NCBI GenBank assembly: GCA_001661245.1
Contig: KV454015.1
Span: forward strand, 926,145-990,144
DNA: 64,000 bases
Reading direction: 5' to 3'
From: Pachysolen tannophilus NRRL Y-2460
Taxonomy: Eukaryota; Ascomycota; Pichiomycetes; Alaninales; Pachysolenaceae
A program made the translations under genes and the position numbers. Below, piece after piece: positions 27,687-38,745 of this stretch (position 1 is its first letter; each line of letters begins with the position of its first letter). A model generated the notes under the pieces. That model had not been told where the DNA came from. It saw only the letters and a program-made list of their open reading frames with translations, and searched no databases.

Positions 27687-28553
27687 TTATAATTTTTTCC
27701 TTTTTAAACCAGAATCAGCGGTAGTAGTATTAATATTTTCAAAATACTGCTCTTCTGGCATGTCATTATCATTCTCCTCTTCGTTTGATAAATCATCCTC
27801 ATCCTCGCACTCACTCATACTTAAACTTCTTTTATTTTGAAGATGAGAAGTATGTTCTATATTTTGAAGATAATTTGCTTCCCAAAATTTTTTCAAAATT
27901 ACATCGTACAGCGGATTCTCTTGTAATAAGTTGATATTTACATTATTTTTTATTTGTTTCAACATCACCAACCCGTGGTGACTATTCAACCGCCTATTGT
28001 TATATAATAAATAAGATGTGGATAATAAAGTTGATAACTGATTATCTTTGGAATCTTCTAGGATCAATACACCATATTCCGGATAATATTTTTTAAAATA
28101 CCTAATAAAATGATTTATGGAACTTAACGCATCTGTTAAAGGAGAAGTAATCACAGAATTTGCCAAGTTATTCAAACTAGGATAATCTGATTTGAGAATC
28201 ATTTTATTCAATAATCGATTTGCAAATATCTGATGTTTATTAAAAATTTCTAGCTCATCGGTACTAAAATTTTCCAACTTCAAATTTGGATCAACAATTA
28301 AAAATAAAATATTCTCATCCTCATCATAACTTTTGAACTTATTCAAAGATTCCAACGTTGAAAGACAACTTATAACCACTTTAATATTTTGTTGCTTAAT
28401 AAATACCTTGTTCAAAGTTCCAAACCAAATTGAATTTGGCGAAAGTTGTCTTGGAATATCATAACTTTCATCACTGTGGTTTATTACATTAGAAGTATTA
28501 CCAGCAACATTTATCGACAAAAATGAACTATTAAAGTCAGATAATATGAGCAT
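27687..28553 (-). CDS. Possible catalytically dead dual-specificity-phosphatase-like protein
   Basis: Encodes 288 residues with no certain family. The central layout resembles a dual-specificity phosphatase: IWFGTL near residue 41, a loop with ALSSINHFIRYFKKYYP, then a strand GVLILEDSKDNQLSTLLSTS where the P-loop would lie, then SYLLYNNRRLNSHHGLVMLK and a terminal helix. Aligned by eye to VLVHCxxGxSRSxT, the catalytic Cys is Glu and the Arg is Gln, so it would be a pseudophosphatase (STYX-like). The C-terminus is acidic and disordered (CEDEDDLSNEEENDND), ending in KRKKL, a possible nuclear signal. The gene is sound; the fold is an inference. Confidence 0.6.
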   Translation of the reverse strand: MLILSDFNSSFLSINVAGNTSNVINHSDESYDIPRQLSPNSIWFGTLNKVFIKQQNIKVVISCLSTLESLNKFKSYDEDENILFLIVDPNLKLENFSTDELEIFNKHQIFANRLLNKMILKSDYPSLNNLANSVITSPLTDALSSINHFIRYFKKYYPEYGVLILEDSKDNQLSTLLSTSYLLYNNRRLNSHHGLVMLKQIKNNVNINLLQENPLYDVILKKFWEANYLQNIEHTSHLQNKRSLSMSECEDEDDLSNEEENDNDMPEEQYFENINTTTADSGLKRKKL

Positions 28554-28896
28554 CCTAACTAACTTACCACCCTATCTGATCGATTATACTCCTATTATAC
28601 TCCCCCTACTATTCATCTAAAAGAAGATTCCGTCGGTTAATATTTATTACTCATTTCTTAACATTGATGTTTCCCATTTGCTCTTCTATTTTTGGTATTT
28701 TTGACACTACCAAAATTTGATTTTTTTTTTTGTTTCTTTTTAACGCGAAGAGGTATTAAAGGTTTATGGGAAGAGATGGAGCAATGTGAAATAATAGTAT
28801 AGTTAGTTGATTGCTTTTTAATAATTATATTATATAAATAAATTGGGGAAATAAAAAAAAAAAAATAAAAAAAGAAATTGGATATATGGAATCAAG
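28554..28896. promoter_or_regulatory. Divergent promoter of the pseudophosphatase-like gene and FUN14
   Basis: 343 bases with T-rich tracts and an MBF-like ACGCGAA at about 28743-28749. A-rich leader precedes the FUN14 start. Confidence 0.5.
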
Positions 28897-29487
28897 ATGT
28901 TTCGTTTAGGTTCAGCAAGACCTTTATCTAAGTTGTGTAATAATTTAAATGTTTTACCGTTAAGAAGATTTGTCTCTAGTGGAAGCGGTAAATTTAATAA
29001 TTTTCAAATTGGATCATCGTTGCTTGGTCGTGGTGGGAATAAGAGTTTATTATTAGGTGTTTCATCTTCTATATTATTATCCAATTTTTTATCTCATTCA
29101 TTATTAATTAAGAATGATTCTGGGGTTTTAACAAATACTAGGAATCATTTTGAAGCAGAGACTTCTAGGTTAGTTAATGAAAATAAGCCCAAGTATAATG
29201 GTGCATTTGGTGGTAAGTTGAATTATTCTGAATTATCGATTGGTTCTATTACTGGGTTACTGTTGGGTGTATTAGCCAAACTTATATCACCATTGTTGTG
29301 GTACTTGACCTTGTCAGGTTACTTATTGATCCGCTTCTTGAATAATAGAGGTATCATTACTCTTAACTTCAACCAGTTTATCACTTTTGGTTCTAGCAGA
29401 ATCAATGTACGTAAGATGGTTTTTGAAAGACCAAGTTTTAATATTACATTTATTTTAACTTTTATTATTGCTGCTTATAATTTTTAA
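28897..29487 (+). CDS. FUN14: FUN14-family mitochondrial outer-membrane protein
   Basis: A 196-residue protein. The basic N-terminus (MFRLGSARPLSKL...RRFVSSG) is mitochondrial-presequence-like. The FUN14 domain follows (about residues 107-195): LNYSELSIGSITGLLLGVLA, a second hydrophobic segment PLLWYLTLSGYLLIRFLNNR, and a last one FNITFILTFIIAAYNF. The animal relatives FUNDC1/2 are mitophagy receptors; yeast Fun14 is a mitochondrial protein of unclear role. No LC3-type LIR motif is evident in the N-terminal part, so mitophagy function is not implied. It is convergent with RBG1, with 50 bases between stops. Confidence 0.9.
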   Translation: MFRLGSARPLSKLCNNLNVLPLRRFVSSGSGKFNNFQIGSSLLGRGGNKSLLLGVSSSILLSNFLSHSLLIKNDSGVLTNTRNHFEAETSRLVNENKPKYNGAFGGKLNYSELSIGSITGLLLGVLAKLISPLLWYLTLSGYLLIRFLNNRGIITLNFNQFITFGSSRINVRKMVFERPSFNITFILTFIIAAYNF

Positions 29488-29537
29488 ACGAAAAAAAAAA
29501 AAAGTATACATACCTATTATTTTATGAATAAATTTTT

Positions 29538-30644
29538 TTATTTTTTCAAAATTGTAACAACATCTTCATCTTGTAAGACATGAGATAAACCAACATATTG
29601 TGGTTGATGTTTAACACTACTTCCATAAACAATTGCATTTTTAAAATCTTCAACTAAAGATTTATGTATTTGATTACAAAAATCTTCCACTGTACAATTT
29701 GATGATCTTAACACAATAGGATCTGTAAAATCTGGTAATTGACCCTTTGGTTTTGTATAAACTCTAACTAAGTTCAATTTTTCCCACATCATTTCTAATA
29801 ATTCATCTAAATTCCATTCATGTCCTGAAGAAATAGGAATTGCATTTGGTATTCTGTATAATAAATCTAATTCTTCAATAGAAAAACTATCAATTTTATT
29901 CAATACATATACTGCAGGAACATATTTTCTATTTTGATGTTCTAAAGTATCAATCAAATCTTCTACAGTAGCATCACATCTAAAAGATATATCTGCTGAA
30001 TTCATTCTATATTCAGACATTACTGCTCTAATTTCATCATTTGTTAAATGAGTTAATGGTACTGTATTTGTAATATTAATACCACCTCTTTCCTTTTTCT
30101 TGACTATTATATTTGGTGGTTCTTTATTGATTCTTATTCCAAAACCTTCCAATTCATGTTCTATTATTCTTTTGTGTTGTAATGGTTTATTAACATCTAA
30201 TACAATGAAAATCAAATTACAAGTTCTAGCAACTGCAATAACTTGCTTACCTCTACCTCTACCATCTTTAGCACCTTCAATAATACCGGGCAAATCCAAC
30301 ATTTGAATTCTCGCTCCTTTATAACGAATAACACCAGGAACAGTTGTTAATGTAGTAAATTCATATGCCGCCACTTCAGAATGAGTACCTGTTAATTTTG
30401 ATAATAAAGTTGATTTACCAACCGATGGAAACCCAACAAACCCAACTGTGGCAACCCCAGTTCTTGCCACATCAAATCCAATCCCAGGACCTCCACCTCC
30501 ACCAGGAGCAGGCAGTAATAACTCTCTTCTTAATTTGGCTAATTTAGCTTTTAATTGACCCAAATGATATTCTGTATTTTTATTCTTTTGGGTCTTGGCC
30601 ATTTCATCTTCAATCAGCTTGATTTTCTCTACCGTCGTCGACAT
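29538..30644 (-). CDS. RBG1: DRG-family GTPase Rbg1
   Basis: A 368-residue cytosolic GTPase of the DRG1 class that binds the ribosome with the partner Tma46/DFRP1 and relieves translational stalls. Visible are the helix-turn-helix start [17 protein letters not shown]1 GFPSVGKST, the G2 region [12 protein letters not shown]3 [17 protein letters not shown]4 NKID and a C-terminal TGS domain ending [27 protein letters not shown] and GGINITNT separate it from Rbg2/DRG2. The length equals S. cerevisiae Rbg1 (369). The start ATG at 30644 is unambiguous. Confidence 0.97.
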   Translation of the reverse strand: MSTTVEKIKLIEDEMAKTQKNKNTEYHLGQLKAKLAKLRRELLLPAPGGGGGPGIGFDVARTGVATVGFVGFPSVGKSTLLSKLTGTHSEVAAYEFTTLTTVPGVIRYKGARIQMLDLPGIIEGAKDGRGRGKQVIAVARTCNLIFIVLDVNKPLQHKRIIEHELEGFGIRINKEPPNIIVKKKERGGINITNTVPLTHLTNDEIRAVMSEYRMNSADISFRCDATVEDLIDTLEHQNRKYVPAVYVLNKIDSFSIEELDLLYRIPNAIPISSGHEWNLDELLEMMWEKLNLVRVYTKPKGQLPDFTDPIVLRSSNCTVEDFCNQIHKSLVEDFKNAIVYGSSVKHQPQYVGLSHVLQDEDVVTILKK

Positions 30645-33034
30645 CTTGAATTAACTCAGTACTCTATACTAGCTATTATGTTTAGACTCCAATAAACTTT
30701 TAAACTTTTTAAACTTGACAACTCTGTGTGCCCTTACTAAACAATTCAACAACTTGGCTTTATGGTGATGGAAATCTCCTTACAAAAAAAAAAAAAAATT
30801 TTTTTTTTTTTTTTTTTTTCAAGAAACCATGTCGTGTAGTATAGAACAAATACCCTGAAATGGAAATTATCAAACCAACTTAGTTAACGAGAACCTAGAT
30901 TACCTACCACGGTAATTTTGTGTTTTTTTTTCTTTCTTTCTCAATTTGCAATTTGGATTTAAAAAGCAATCACCGGAAACTGTTCTTTTTTTGTTTTATT
31001 TCTACACTTCTTTTCTCCGCTGTCTCCTGCCTTCCTTCTAGAAACAATTATCATTTACTGTTCAGAATGAAAAAGTTCGCTAAAGCTTAACCTATTCTGA
31101 AAAAACCCAAAATTAAGATCAAATTAACCCTAATACATGAGTAAACAATTACAACCGCCATAACAATTTAACAATTGATGAAAGACAGTAAGATATATAG
31201 TTAAATCAAATGAATAAAGTTTTGTTTTTTTTTTTTATTATTTTTTTAATCCATAGTACCTAGACTAACAATCCAATAATAATTTGAACAAAGCAAGTAC
31301 AATTGTAATTATAGTCATTCTTGCTATTGACAACAATTTCAATTTTATTTTTTCTTAATTATTTTTAAAAGGATTATAATATAATTAAAAATAAAACAAA
31401 TCCTATTGACTGTTTCTTTAGTTGTTTTAGTGACAATAGTAATTAACTTATTATCGACCAATTTCAAAACTTTAAATTTTTTTTTGTTTTTTGTTTTTTG
31501 TTTTTTGTTTAGGAGAATACATCTATCTATTCTTTATCGTATTTTTTCAATGATGCATTCGGTTCACTGGAAACTACAACAATTGTAATTTATTTTCAAC
31601 CTTCCTTTTTTTTTGCCTTTTGTAATTCTCCAATTCTCCAATTCAATATACATTTAATCATCCCTCTTATCATATTTAGCTTTTTCAGTTAGTGCTAATT
31701 GTCAAGAAGTACACATTAAAAATAATAATAGTACAGCCGCCAAAAATAGACTGTCAATTTACATGCATTCAAACAAAGAGCAAAGATTAAAGAAGTAACA
31801 ACTTTGTAAGTAAAAGTTGAGTTTTAAATTTTTAGTAATTTTTATTTTTTTTATTTTGCTTTTTTTGATGATAATAATACATTTAGATCATTCATCAAGT
31901 TTCAATTATTACAGGCTATTAAATGATTGGTTTGCTTGTTCAATTATGTTTTTTTTTTCTTCTCATTTATGAATTTTTTGATGTTTTGTTCTGACGTTGG
32001 ATGTTTACGGAATTCCAATTTCATATGTGATGTGCAGGGGCACAGACAGGTTTTTTTAAAAAAAATTTCTTTATATACAATTGTACCTTGCAGCGACTTT
32101 ATACACTTGAAAAAAATAAATGTTTGTAATTTTTTAAGAATGAGCGAGCAATCACAGGGAATAAAATCTGCATTGATGTTATCATTAGCAATGTTCTAAA
32201 ATATTACATTGAATTGAGCTATGCAAAAAAAACTAATAAATCAAAGAAATCAAAAAAAAAAAAAAAAAACTAGTATTTGTACTTGTACTTCTTTCAGTGT
32301 TCTGGAACTATTATTTAAAAATATACTATAACAAAATATTTTTTTTGTAGTCATTTCTTCTCGACTAGACTTATTCTGGAATATAGACCAACTCAAATAA
32401 TAAATAGAAGGTTTATCACAAATCTCATGAAAACCTAAGATTAGATTTATTCAAAAAAGCAATTATGAAAATTACAGTGTTTACTAAAGTAGAAAAATAC
32501 GCAAAAAGAGGATGTTTGTTGAATAACAATTTGAATTTGAATCTAATAGTCAATAATACATTTATATTTGATAAATTTATTCTATAATACAAACAATTTA
32601 GAAAAGAGAGAATATACATATATATATATGTAAATATATATATATACATACGTATATATAAAAGAAAGAAAAAAAAAAAAAAAGCAGTCATGACGATATG
32701 ATTAAAACCTAGATTCATATCGTCTCATTTTTTCCCCCTCTTTATTTAGTAATGATACAATCATGTAGCATGCAATAGATACCAGAATGAATAAAAATAA
32801 AATAAAGCAAAATTGAAAAAGCCAATGACAGTAATAAGAAATATAACAAGCTAACCACAACTTTGTAAAATTCTAATTGAAACAAAAGAAAAAAAAAAAA
32901 AAAAAACCAAAACAAACAAACAAACAAAAAAACAGTATTTTCGTAACATGATTTTTCTAAAATAAAAACTACTGGAAAAATACGAATGATAGTGATGATG
33001 ATGACAAGGAAGCAAAACTTCATCTGACATATAG
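30645..33034. other. Long non-coding stretch (2.4 kb) between RBG1 and the HMG-box gene
   Basis: No convincing gene. It holds an A15-T21 palindrome (30784-30819), a hairpin ATTACC-TACCAC-GGTAAT (30899-30916), a TTTTTTG tandem repeat (31477-31510), TA-rich repeats near 32613-32660, and several poly-A/T tracts. Small frames (31406-31588, 31927-32199, and minus-strand frames within 32425-33023) are homopolymer-driven and not called. It combines the RBG1 promoter with what may be a long 3' UTR of the HMG gene. Confidence 0.5.
31477..31510 (+). repeat. (TTTTTTG)n tandem repeat
   Basis: Four to five TTTTTTG units in non-coding DNA between RBG1 and the HMG-box gene. Confidence 0.8.
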
Positions 33035-34822
33035 TTAGTAATTTTTCAGATCGTCTCCATTACCTCCACCACCTTCAACATTATTTCCAGGGTCAGCTCC
33101 GGTACCCATTCCACTTTGGGTGTACTGATTACTATTACCATTGCTGTTTGACAGTAATTGCGGTAAACTCAAACTATCGATTGAGGGCAATTGTCTTTGT
33201 TTTGAATAATCCTGAGATTGTTTTATGAAATTTTCATTTGAAACGTTACCCGAAGTGCTATGATTGTAGTAATTTGCTTGTGCTTCAGGAGAACGACCTC
33301 TGAAATCATAGCCCATCATATTGGTTGTGATAGATGATGGTAAAGTAGAACTTGTCATTGGAATTTGACCTGTATTATAACCAACTTCATCTTCCTTCTT
33401 TGCTACTCTATTAGTATTTGGTCCTGTAGTCGTAGTAGCAGTAGTACCACTACTGTTAGCAATTGAGTCTGTGGAAAAAGCTCTATTATTGTTATTGTTA
33501 GAGTATTGTAAATATCCTCCTCCAGTTTGTTGTTGATGTTGATGTTGTTGCTGATGCTGATGGATATCCTGGGCTTTTGGAAGCGGAACAAACTGTTGAA
33601 ATTGTTGTTGATGATGGGTAACTTCCGGAGTATAAAATTGTTGATGTTGTTGTTGCAGCTGCTGCAGCTGCAGAATTGGCTGGTAATACCTAGAAGTTTG
33701 TCCCCCAGCAAACAGCGGTTGCAGTTGCAGTGCATTAGTCGGAAGAAGATTATTTTGTTGATGTGGTGGTGTGGCAGCAACTGTTGCTGTTGCTGCTAAA
33801 AAATTACCACCCCCAGTAATATATGGGCTTGAATTTGGATATTGAGCCAAGCATGATTGAATACTCAAATTATGATTCAGTAAAACTGCTTTAGCTTTAC
33901 ATGAGGGACAATTTTTTTTCGAATTTCTTCTAGGTGTATACTTATAACCTGGATATTTTTCTGCGTGTTTCTGTTTTTCTTCATCAGCACATCTATTCCA
34001 GTACAGTTTTTCTTCAGCCAGTAAATTTCTCCAACGTTTACCCAATTCTCTAGAAACATCTGGATTCGTTCTAATAACATTTCCTTCTTCTAACAATGCT
34101 TGATGATGTCTTTGACGAAACAATATAAAAGCATTTCTGGGTCTTGGAATATGATTTGTGTCAGCTTTACAAGTACATTTTTCAAACAAATGCAGGGCAT
34201 CCAATTGTGGTGGAAGAACGGGCAGAACCGTAGCTAACTGTTGTGGTTGTGGCAGTTGCTGTTGTGTTGGAATCTGAAAACCGGGAGGCACCTGAGAATA
34301 CTGAACCAGCAGTTGCTGTTGCGGTTGCTGCTGCAGTATTGGTGGTTGTACTGGTGGTGGCAGAGGTTGTTGCTGTTGAGCATAAGTGACTTGTGGAATA
34401 TGTTGCAGGTATCCAACCGACTGCACTTGATGAGGTGTGGAGGTCTCTTGGATCAAACCCGAGCCCGAACCTGAAAGACTATTACGATTGCCATTTCCAT
34501 TTCCATTTCCATTGATATTGCTATTACTATTGCTATTGCTATTATAACCATTAAATTGTTGTGGATTGATAACTTGTTGTGCGCTGTTTTGTAATTGTGA
34601 TTGTTGTTGAAATGGGGTGCTACCTGGGCCTGAATTCATAGATATCACTTGTGACAACGGCGGTAACGTATTCAGCGCGAACCCTATATTGCTCGGGGGA
34701 AACTGTCTTGCAAACGTCGACATATTATTACTTTGTTGCTGTTGATCTTCAAAATGGTTATTTCTGTTGTTATTGATGTTATTGTTGTTGTTATGATTAT
34801 TATAGTTACTATTATAGCTCAT
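33035..34822 (-). CDS. RFG1: HMG-box transcriptional repressor, Rfg1/Rox1 type
   Basis: A 595-residue DNA-binding protein. One HMG box (about residues 224-295) reads IPRPRNAFILFRQRHHQALL, then RTNPDVSRELGKRWRNLLAE, and then KYPGYKYTPRR, ending in a Cys pair (NCPSC). This is the MATA_HMG/Rox1 class rather than the Nhp6 class. The rest is poly-Gln, Asn, Gly/Asn and Pro low complexity, typical of yeast regulators recruiting Tup1-Ssn6. The Candida albicans relative Rfg1 represses filamentation genes; S. cerevisiae Rox1 represses hypoxic genes. The very long flanking non-coding DNA on both sides is typical of morphogenesis regulators in CTG-clade yeasts. Rox1-type identity is solid; assignment as Rfg1 is inferred. 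Confidence 0.85.
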   Translation of the reverse strand: MSYNSNYNNHNNNNNINNNRNNHFEDQQQQSNNMSTFARQFPPSNIGFALNTLPPLSQVISMNSGPGSTPFQQQSQLQNSAQQVINPQQFNGYNSNSNSNSNINGNGNGNGNRNSLSGSGSGLIQETSTPHQVQSVGYLQHIPQVTYAQQQQPLPPPVQPPILQQQPQQQLLVQYSQVPPGFQIPTQQQLPQPQQLATVLPVLPPQLDALHLFEKCTCKADTNHIPRPRNAFILFRQRHHQALLEEGNVIRTNPDVSRELGKRWRNLLAEEKLYWNRCADEEKQKHAEKYPGYKYTPRRNSKKNCPSCKAKAVLLNHNLSIQSCLAQYPNSSPYITGGGNFLAATATVAATPPHQQNNLLPTNALQLQPLFAGGQTSRYYQPILQLQQLQQQHQQFYTPEVTHHQQQFQQFVPLPKAQDIHQHQQQHQHQQQTGGGYLQYSNNNNNRAFSTDSIANSSGTTATTTTGPNTNRVAKKEDEVGYNTGQIPMTSSTLPSSITTNMMGYDFRGRSPEAQANYYNHSTSGNVSNENFIKQSQDYSKQRQLPSIDSLSLPQLLSNSNGNSNQYTQSGMGTGADPGNNVEGGGGNGDDLKNY

Positions 34823-35298
34823 AATATAGGTGGTTATATATCCAAGGTAAAATAAAAAAATAAAAGAAGAAAAAATAAAAAAAAAAAAAGTTTCTTTCCC
34901 TCTTTATTTTCCTCTTTTCCCTTTAATGAATATATAAATACTATTAGTTTTGTTTATGATGGAGTTTTCAATTAATAACAAAAATAACAAAAATTGGAAA
35001 ATTATTCTTAATTCGAAAGTTTTGCGTTATTAATGATAATATTGTAATTGTAATTGTGATTGTGATTGTAAATTAATAATAACGGATAATTGATAAAATA
35101 AAAAAGAGAAATCTAGATGTTTATACCAAGGAATAATAATTTTTAAAATAAAAGAAACATGAACACAAACATGTTCTAACTTAATAATGTATGTGCAGTT
35201 AAAAATTAAATCCAGTAATATAAAAGACCAAAAGAAAAGGAAAGAAAGAAATAAAATATATAAAAAAAAAAGAGAAAAAAAAAAAAAAAAAAAAAAAA

Positions 35299-35754
35299 NN
35301 NNNNNNNNNNNNNNNNNNNNNNNNNNNNNNNNNNNNNNNNNNNNNNNNNNNNNNNNNNNNNNNNNNNNNNNNNNNNNNNNNNNNNNNNNNNNNNNNNNNN
35401 NNNNNNNNNNNNNNNNNNNNNNNNNNNNNNNNNNNNNNNNNNNNNNNNNNNNNNNNNNNNNNNNNNNNNNNNNNNNNNNNNNNNNNNNNNNNNNNNNNNN
35501 NNNNNNNNNNNNNNNNNNNNNNNNNNNNNNNNNNNNNNNNNNNNNNNNNNNNNNNNNNNNNNNNNNNNNNNNNNNNNNNNNNNNNNNNNNNNNNNNNNNN
35601 NNNNNNNNNNNNNNNNNNNNNNNNNNNNNNNNNNNNNNNNNNNNNNNNNNNNNNNNNNNNNNNNNNNNNNNNNNNNNNNNNNNNNNNNNNNNNNNNNNNN
35701 NNNNNNNNNNNNNNNNNNNNNNNNNNNNNNNNNNNNNNNNNNNNNNNNNNNNNN
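35299..35754. other. Assembly gap (456 N)
   Basis: An unresolved run of N is flanked by A24 on the left and A37 on the right, so the assembly broke inside a long poly-A tract or a repeat bounded by one. Its true content and length are unknown. Confidence 1.
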
Positions 35755-35793
<39 letters not shown>

Positions 35794-35809
35794 AAATAAA
35801 TAAGAGGAA

Positions 35810-35924
35810 TATAAATATATATATATATATAGATATGTATATATGTATATATGTATTGAATAGAATATAATATAATGTATATATATATATATATGTATAT
35901 ATGTATATGTATATGTATATATAA
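35810..35924. repeat. Compound TA / TATG microsatellite
   Basis: Runs of TA interspersed with TATATG units just right of the assembly gap, all AT-rich and variable in register. Confidence 0.8.
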
Positions 35925-36810
35925 TACAGGTGTATGATTATGTGTATGATTTCATAAAATTTCTTAACTGAAAAGGCTAAATGTGTATCATTAAAAGAGC
36001 AACGAAGCAAGGTTTGAATTGTATGGATGATTAACAAGTTTAAAAAAAAGGGAACAAAACGTCAAATTATTAAAGTGAAAGAAGCATAAAGAATACCAAA
36101 ATAAAAACCGTTTAAGAATTTAATACGTAATTCTAATAGAATTAAATCTCTCTTTTCTGTCTCCTATTAGTGTTGAACTATACATGAACTACGTAATAAT
36201 TGCTCTAGTCAGTTCTGAAACAGCGGCTCACGCATTTAAAAAATTATTACGTCGAAAAAGTATAAAAATAAACTTTTAAGCTTTTAAATTTTAATTTTCT
36301 GGTTTTACTCACCGCCCGGCGCAAGAAAAAAAAAAAAATTAAAAAAAAAAAAAGAAAAAGAAAGAAAAAAAAGAAAAAAGAAAAAAAAAGTCTTTATTCA
36401 ATACAATTCCAGATCATCAAGAGTTTGGTCTGCATACGCAAACTTTAGACCTTACTTATTGTACATATAGAGATATATTTACGTCTTGTTAATAGCATGA
36501 ATTACTATAGAATTTAAGGGTGGGACTATTCAAACATTGCTTCTTGTTAAATAGAGTTAAAAGAGGGATCGTAGGTTTAGCCGACTACCGAATCTTTTTG
36601 AGATGAGGAGGGGAGTAACTACCTTTTTCAGTTTTTTTTTTTTTTTTGTTCTTCTTTTACCTATTAAACTGGAAATCTATAACACGACGTATATCTTACA
36701 TATTTTTATTTTTAGAGCAAAGAGGATAGTTGAACGTAAGAACACCCTGGCGAACAAAAAATGAAAACAAATTTTCAGAATATCCACCAGTTAGCGTGAA
36801 TGCTACGTTC

Positions 36811-36863
36811 TTATTATTATTATTATTATTATTATCATAATAAAAATAATAATAATAATAATT
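36811..36863. repeat. (TTA)n-(TAA)n palindromic trinucleotide repeat
   Basis: About eight TTA units are followed after a short spacer by about seven TAA/AAT units, forming an extended inverted repeat that could extrude as a cruciform. Confidence 0.8.
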
Positions 36864-38094
36864 ACAATAAGATTGTTTTGCCTATTATGCTTTGAAACTT
36901 CTATGTATGCCTAATTTATCTTTCATACATTTTTAAGCTTTGCTTTGTTCTTGCGTCACGGTTAAAAATGCTGTTATACAATTGAAATTTTTAACCTCAA
37001 AAGTCTAAAGAGACATTTGCTACGTGTTATCCTTGATTGCTGGATTTGATAAAATTAAGGTTAAAATCTTAGAATATACCCAACTAATTTTTTTTTTTTC
37101 GGAAAATCTCTATTTTTACTGGAAAACCAAAAAATAATAGTCTTTTTTTTTGTTTTTTTTTTTTTGCTCAAGGAAAAGTCCTCCGATTTTTTTAGCTCAC
37201 TCCGTAGTATAGTTAGTTTTCAGTCACACTTGTCAAAAAAAAAAAAAAAACAAAAAAAGTAAAAAACCAAGAAAAAAATTGACTAAAATAAAAGTTGCTG
37301 TTTTCTTTAAACTCGTTCATGCTTTTCATGAATAGTGATGGGTTCAGGGGTAATCGTTTATACAGATAAAAAAAAGCTATTTTGAGACAATTCGGTGTGT
37401 AATTACGTATTATGTACATCAAGCGAATCACTTTTCCAAAAAGAAACATAATGCAAGAACATCAGCCTAATTAGGATCTGTCTTGTTCAAAAATATAGTC
37501 AGGTATTCAAATAGTAAAAGTAATTAATATGTTGTTACGAGATGTTTCACTTTGTTATATGTTGTTTAAATGCAAAGGATAAAAAATTTCATGTAAAGTT
37601 CTATTCATTAATGTTTAAATTTTGCAGATTTTTTTACTAAATACAATAAAAGATACAAAGCTTATTATCGTAGTGAGATTGTTCTGAAAAAGTGAAATGA
37701 TTTGATGAATACAGTAAAAAAAAAATAAAAATTTATTTTCTTTTTTAATAATCAATGTCAATGTTCCTTGTAGTCGAAGATGAAAGAATAAGAATAATAA
37801 GAAGAAAAAGAAAACCTTTGCCTTTAACTGTCTTTAGTGAATTGAATTTTTGTTATTTTTTATTGTTTTTAATTTCAAACTTCTTAATAGTAGTGTAGTT
37901 GTAACGATGTTGTCAATTTTAAGCTCTAAATAAAGTAAAAAGAAAGAAAAAAAAAACAAAAAAAAAACAAAAAAAAAACAAAAAAAAGAAAATTTAAATT
38001 TATTATGTTAACTAAATTAATAAAAATTTATTAGTTAACTAACTAATTGATTGATTGCCTTTTTTTGTATTTTTTTTTTTTACTCTTTTCCAAA

Positions 38095-38745
38095 ATGGCC
38101 AAGGAAATTCAATCAAAGAGTCCTTCATGGATTTCATATTATAATTATGGCTGTGCAGCTTTGTGGTCATATATTTTAATTGCAACAATTTATTATCCAT
38201 TTATTAAAGGTTATGATCAATTTAGTTTTTATGAAAAAACAAATTTTACTCTTACAATAATCCAATCATTAGCAATAGTGGAAATATACAATTCAGCAGT
38301 TGGTAATGTTAGATCACCAGTTTTCACAACAGTAGTTCAAGTTTCTTCAAGGTTATTAGTTGTTTGGGGTATTTTCCAAATTTTACCAAATTCTCCAGCG
38401 AATCAACACTACTTATATACAAGTTTACTCTTGTCTTGGTCAATTACTGAAATTATTAGATATACTTATTATGCACAGAATATTGTAACTTTAGGTAATC
38501 CAGGCCAACTTTTAATTTTTTTACGTTATAATACTTTCTTGGTATTATACCCAACAGGTGTTGCTAGTGAAACCGGATTAATTTATATCTCATTGAAAGA
38601 AGCATCAAAACTGGTAGGTAACTGGTATGCAATTTTCTTACAAGCAGTATTATTAATTTACATTCCTGGTTTTTATATAATGTTTACCCATATGATGGCA
38701 CAAAGAAGAAAAATTACTAAAAGACAGAAACAAAAGCAAACTTGA
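38095..38745 (+). CDS. PHS1: Very-long-chain 3-hydroxyacyl-CoA dehydratase Phs1
   Basis: A 216-residue, six-span ER membrane protein that catalyses the third step of very-long-chain fatty acid elongation for sphingolipids. The PTPLA/HACD signature is visible: IYNSAVGNVRSPVFTTVVQV, then the catalytic Tyr and Glu within LYPTGVASETGLIY (about residues 152-160). The C-terminal tail is cytosolic and Lys/Arg-rich (RRKITKRQKQKQ), consistent with ER retention. The frame opens 16 codons upstream at a TTG, but the ATG at 38095 (MAKEIQSKSPSW) gives the family length (217 in S. cerevisiae) and a proper N-terminus. Confidence 0.95.
   Translation: MAKEIQSKSPSWISYYNYGCAALWSYILIATIYYPFIKGYDQFSFYEKTNFTLTIIQSLAIVEIYNSAVGNVRSPVFTTVVQVSSRLLVVWGIFQILPNSPANQHYLYTSLLLSWSITEIIRYTYYAQNIVTLGNPGQLLIFLRYNTFLVLYPTGVASETGLIYISLKEASKLVGNWYAIFLQAVLLIYIPGFYIMFTHMMAQRRKITKRQKQKQT

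Larger units (their letters stand above)
34823..38094. promoter_or_regulatory. 3.3-kb divergent promoter region of the HMG-box gene and PHS1
   Basis: Contains an assembly gap, TA/TG-rich repeats (35810-35924), an AGCGGCTCA site near 36222-36230, a hairpin with GTAG and CTAC arms near 36574-36591, a (TTA)n/(TAA)n palindrome (36811-36863) and (A8-10C)n near 37945-37988. The 78-codon frame at 37213-37449 and the frames running through the gap are not genes. Most of it is probably the HMG gene's regulatory region and 5' UTR. Confidence 0.55.

Noticed and set aside
31927-32199. 90-codon + strand frame between RBG1 and the HMG gene
   Set aside because: Phe-run and homopolymer-driven; no domain.
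35030-36037. Frames spanning the N gap on both strands
   Set aside because: They run through undetermined bases and poly-A/T; not biological.
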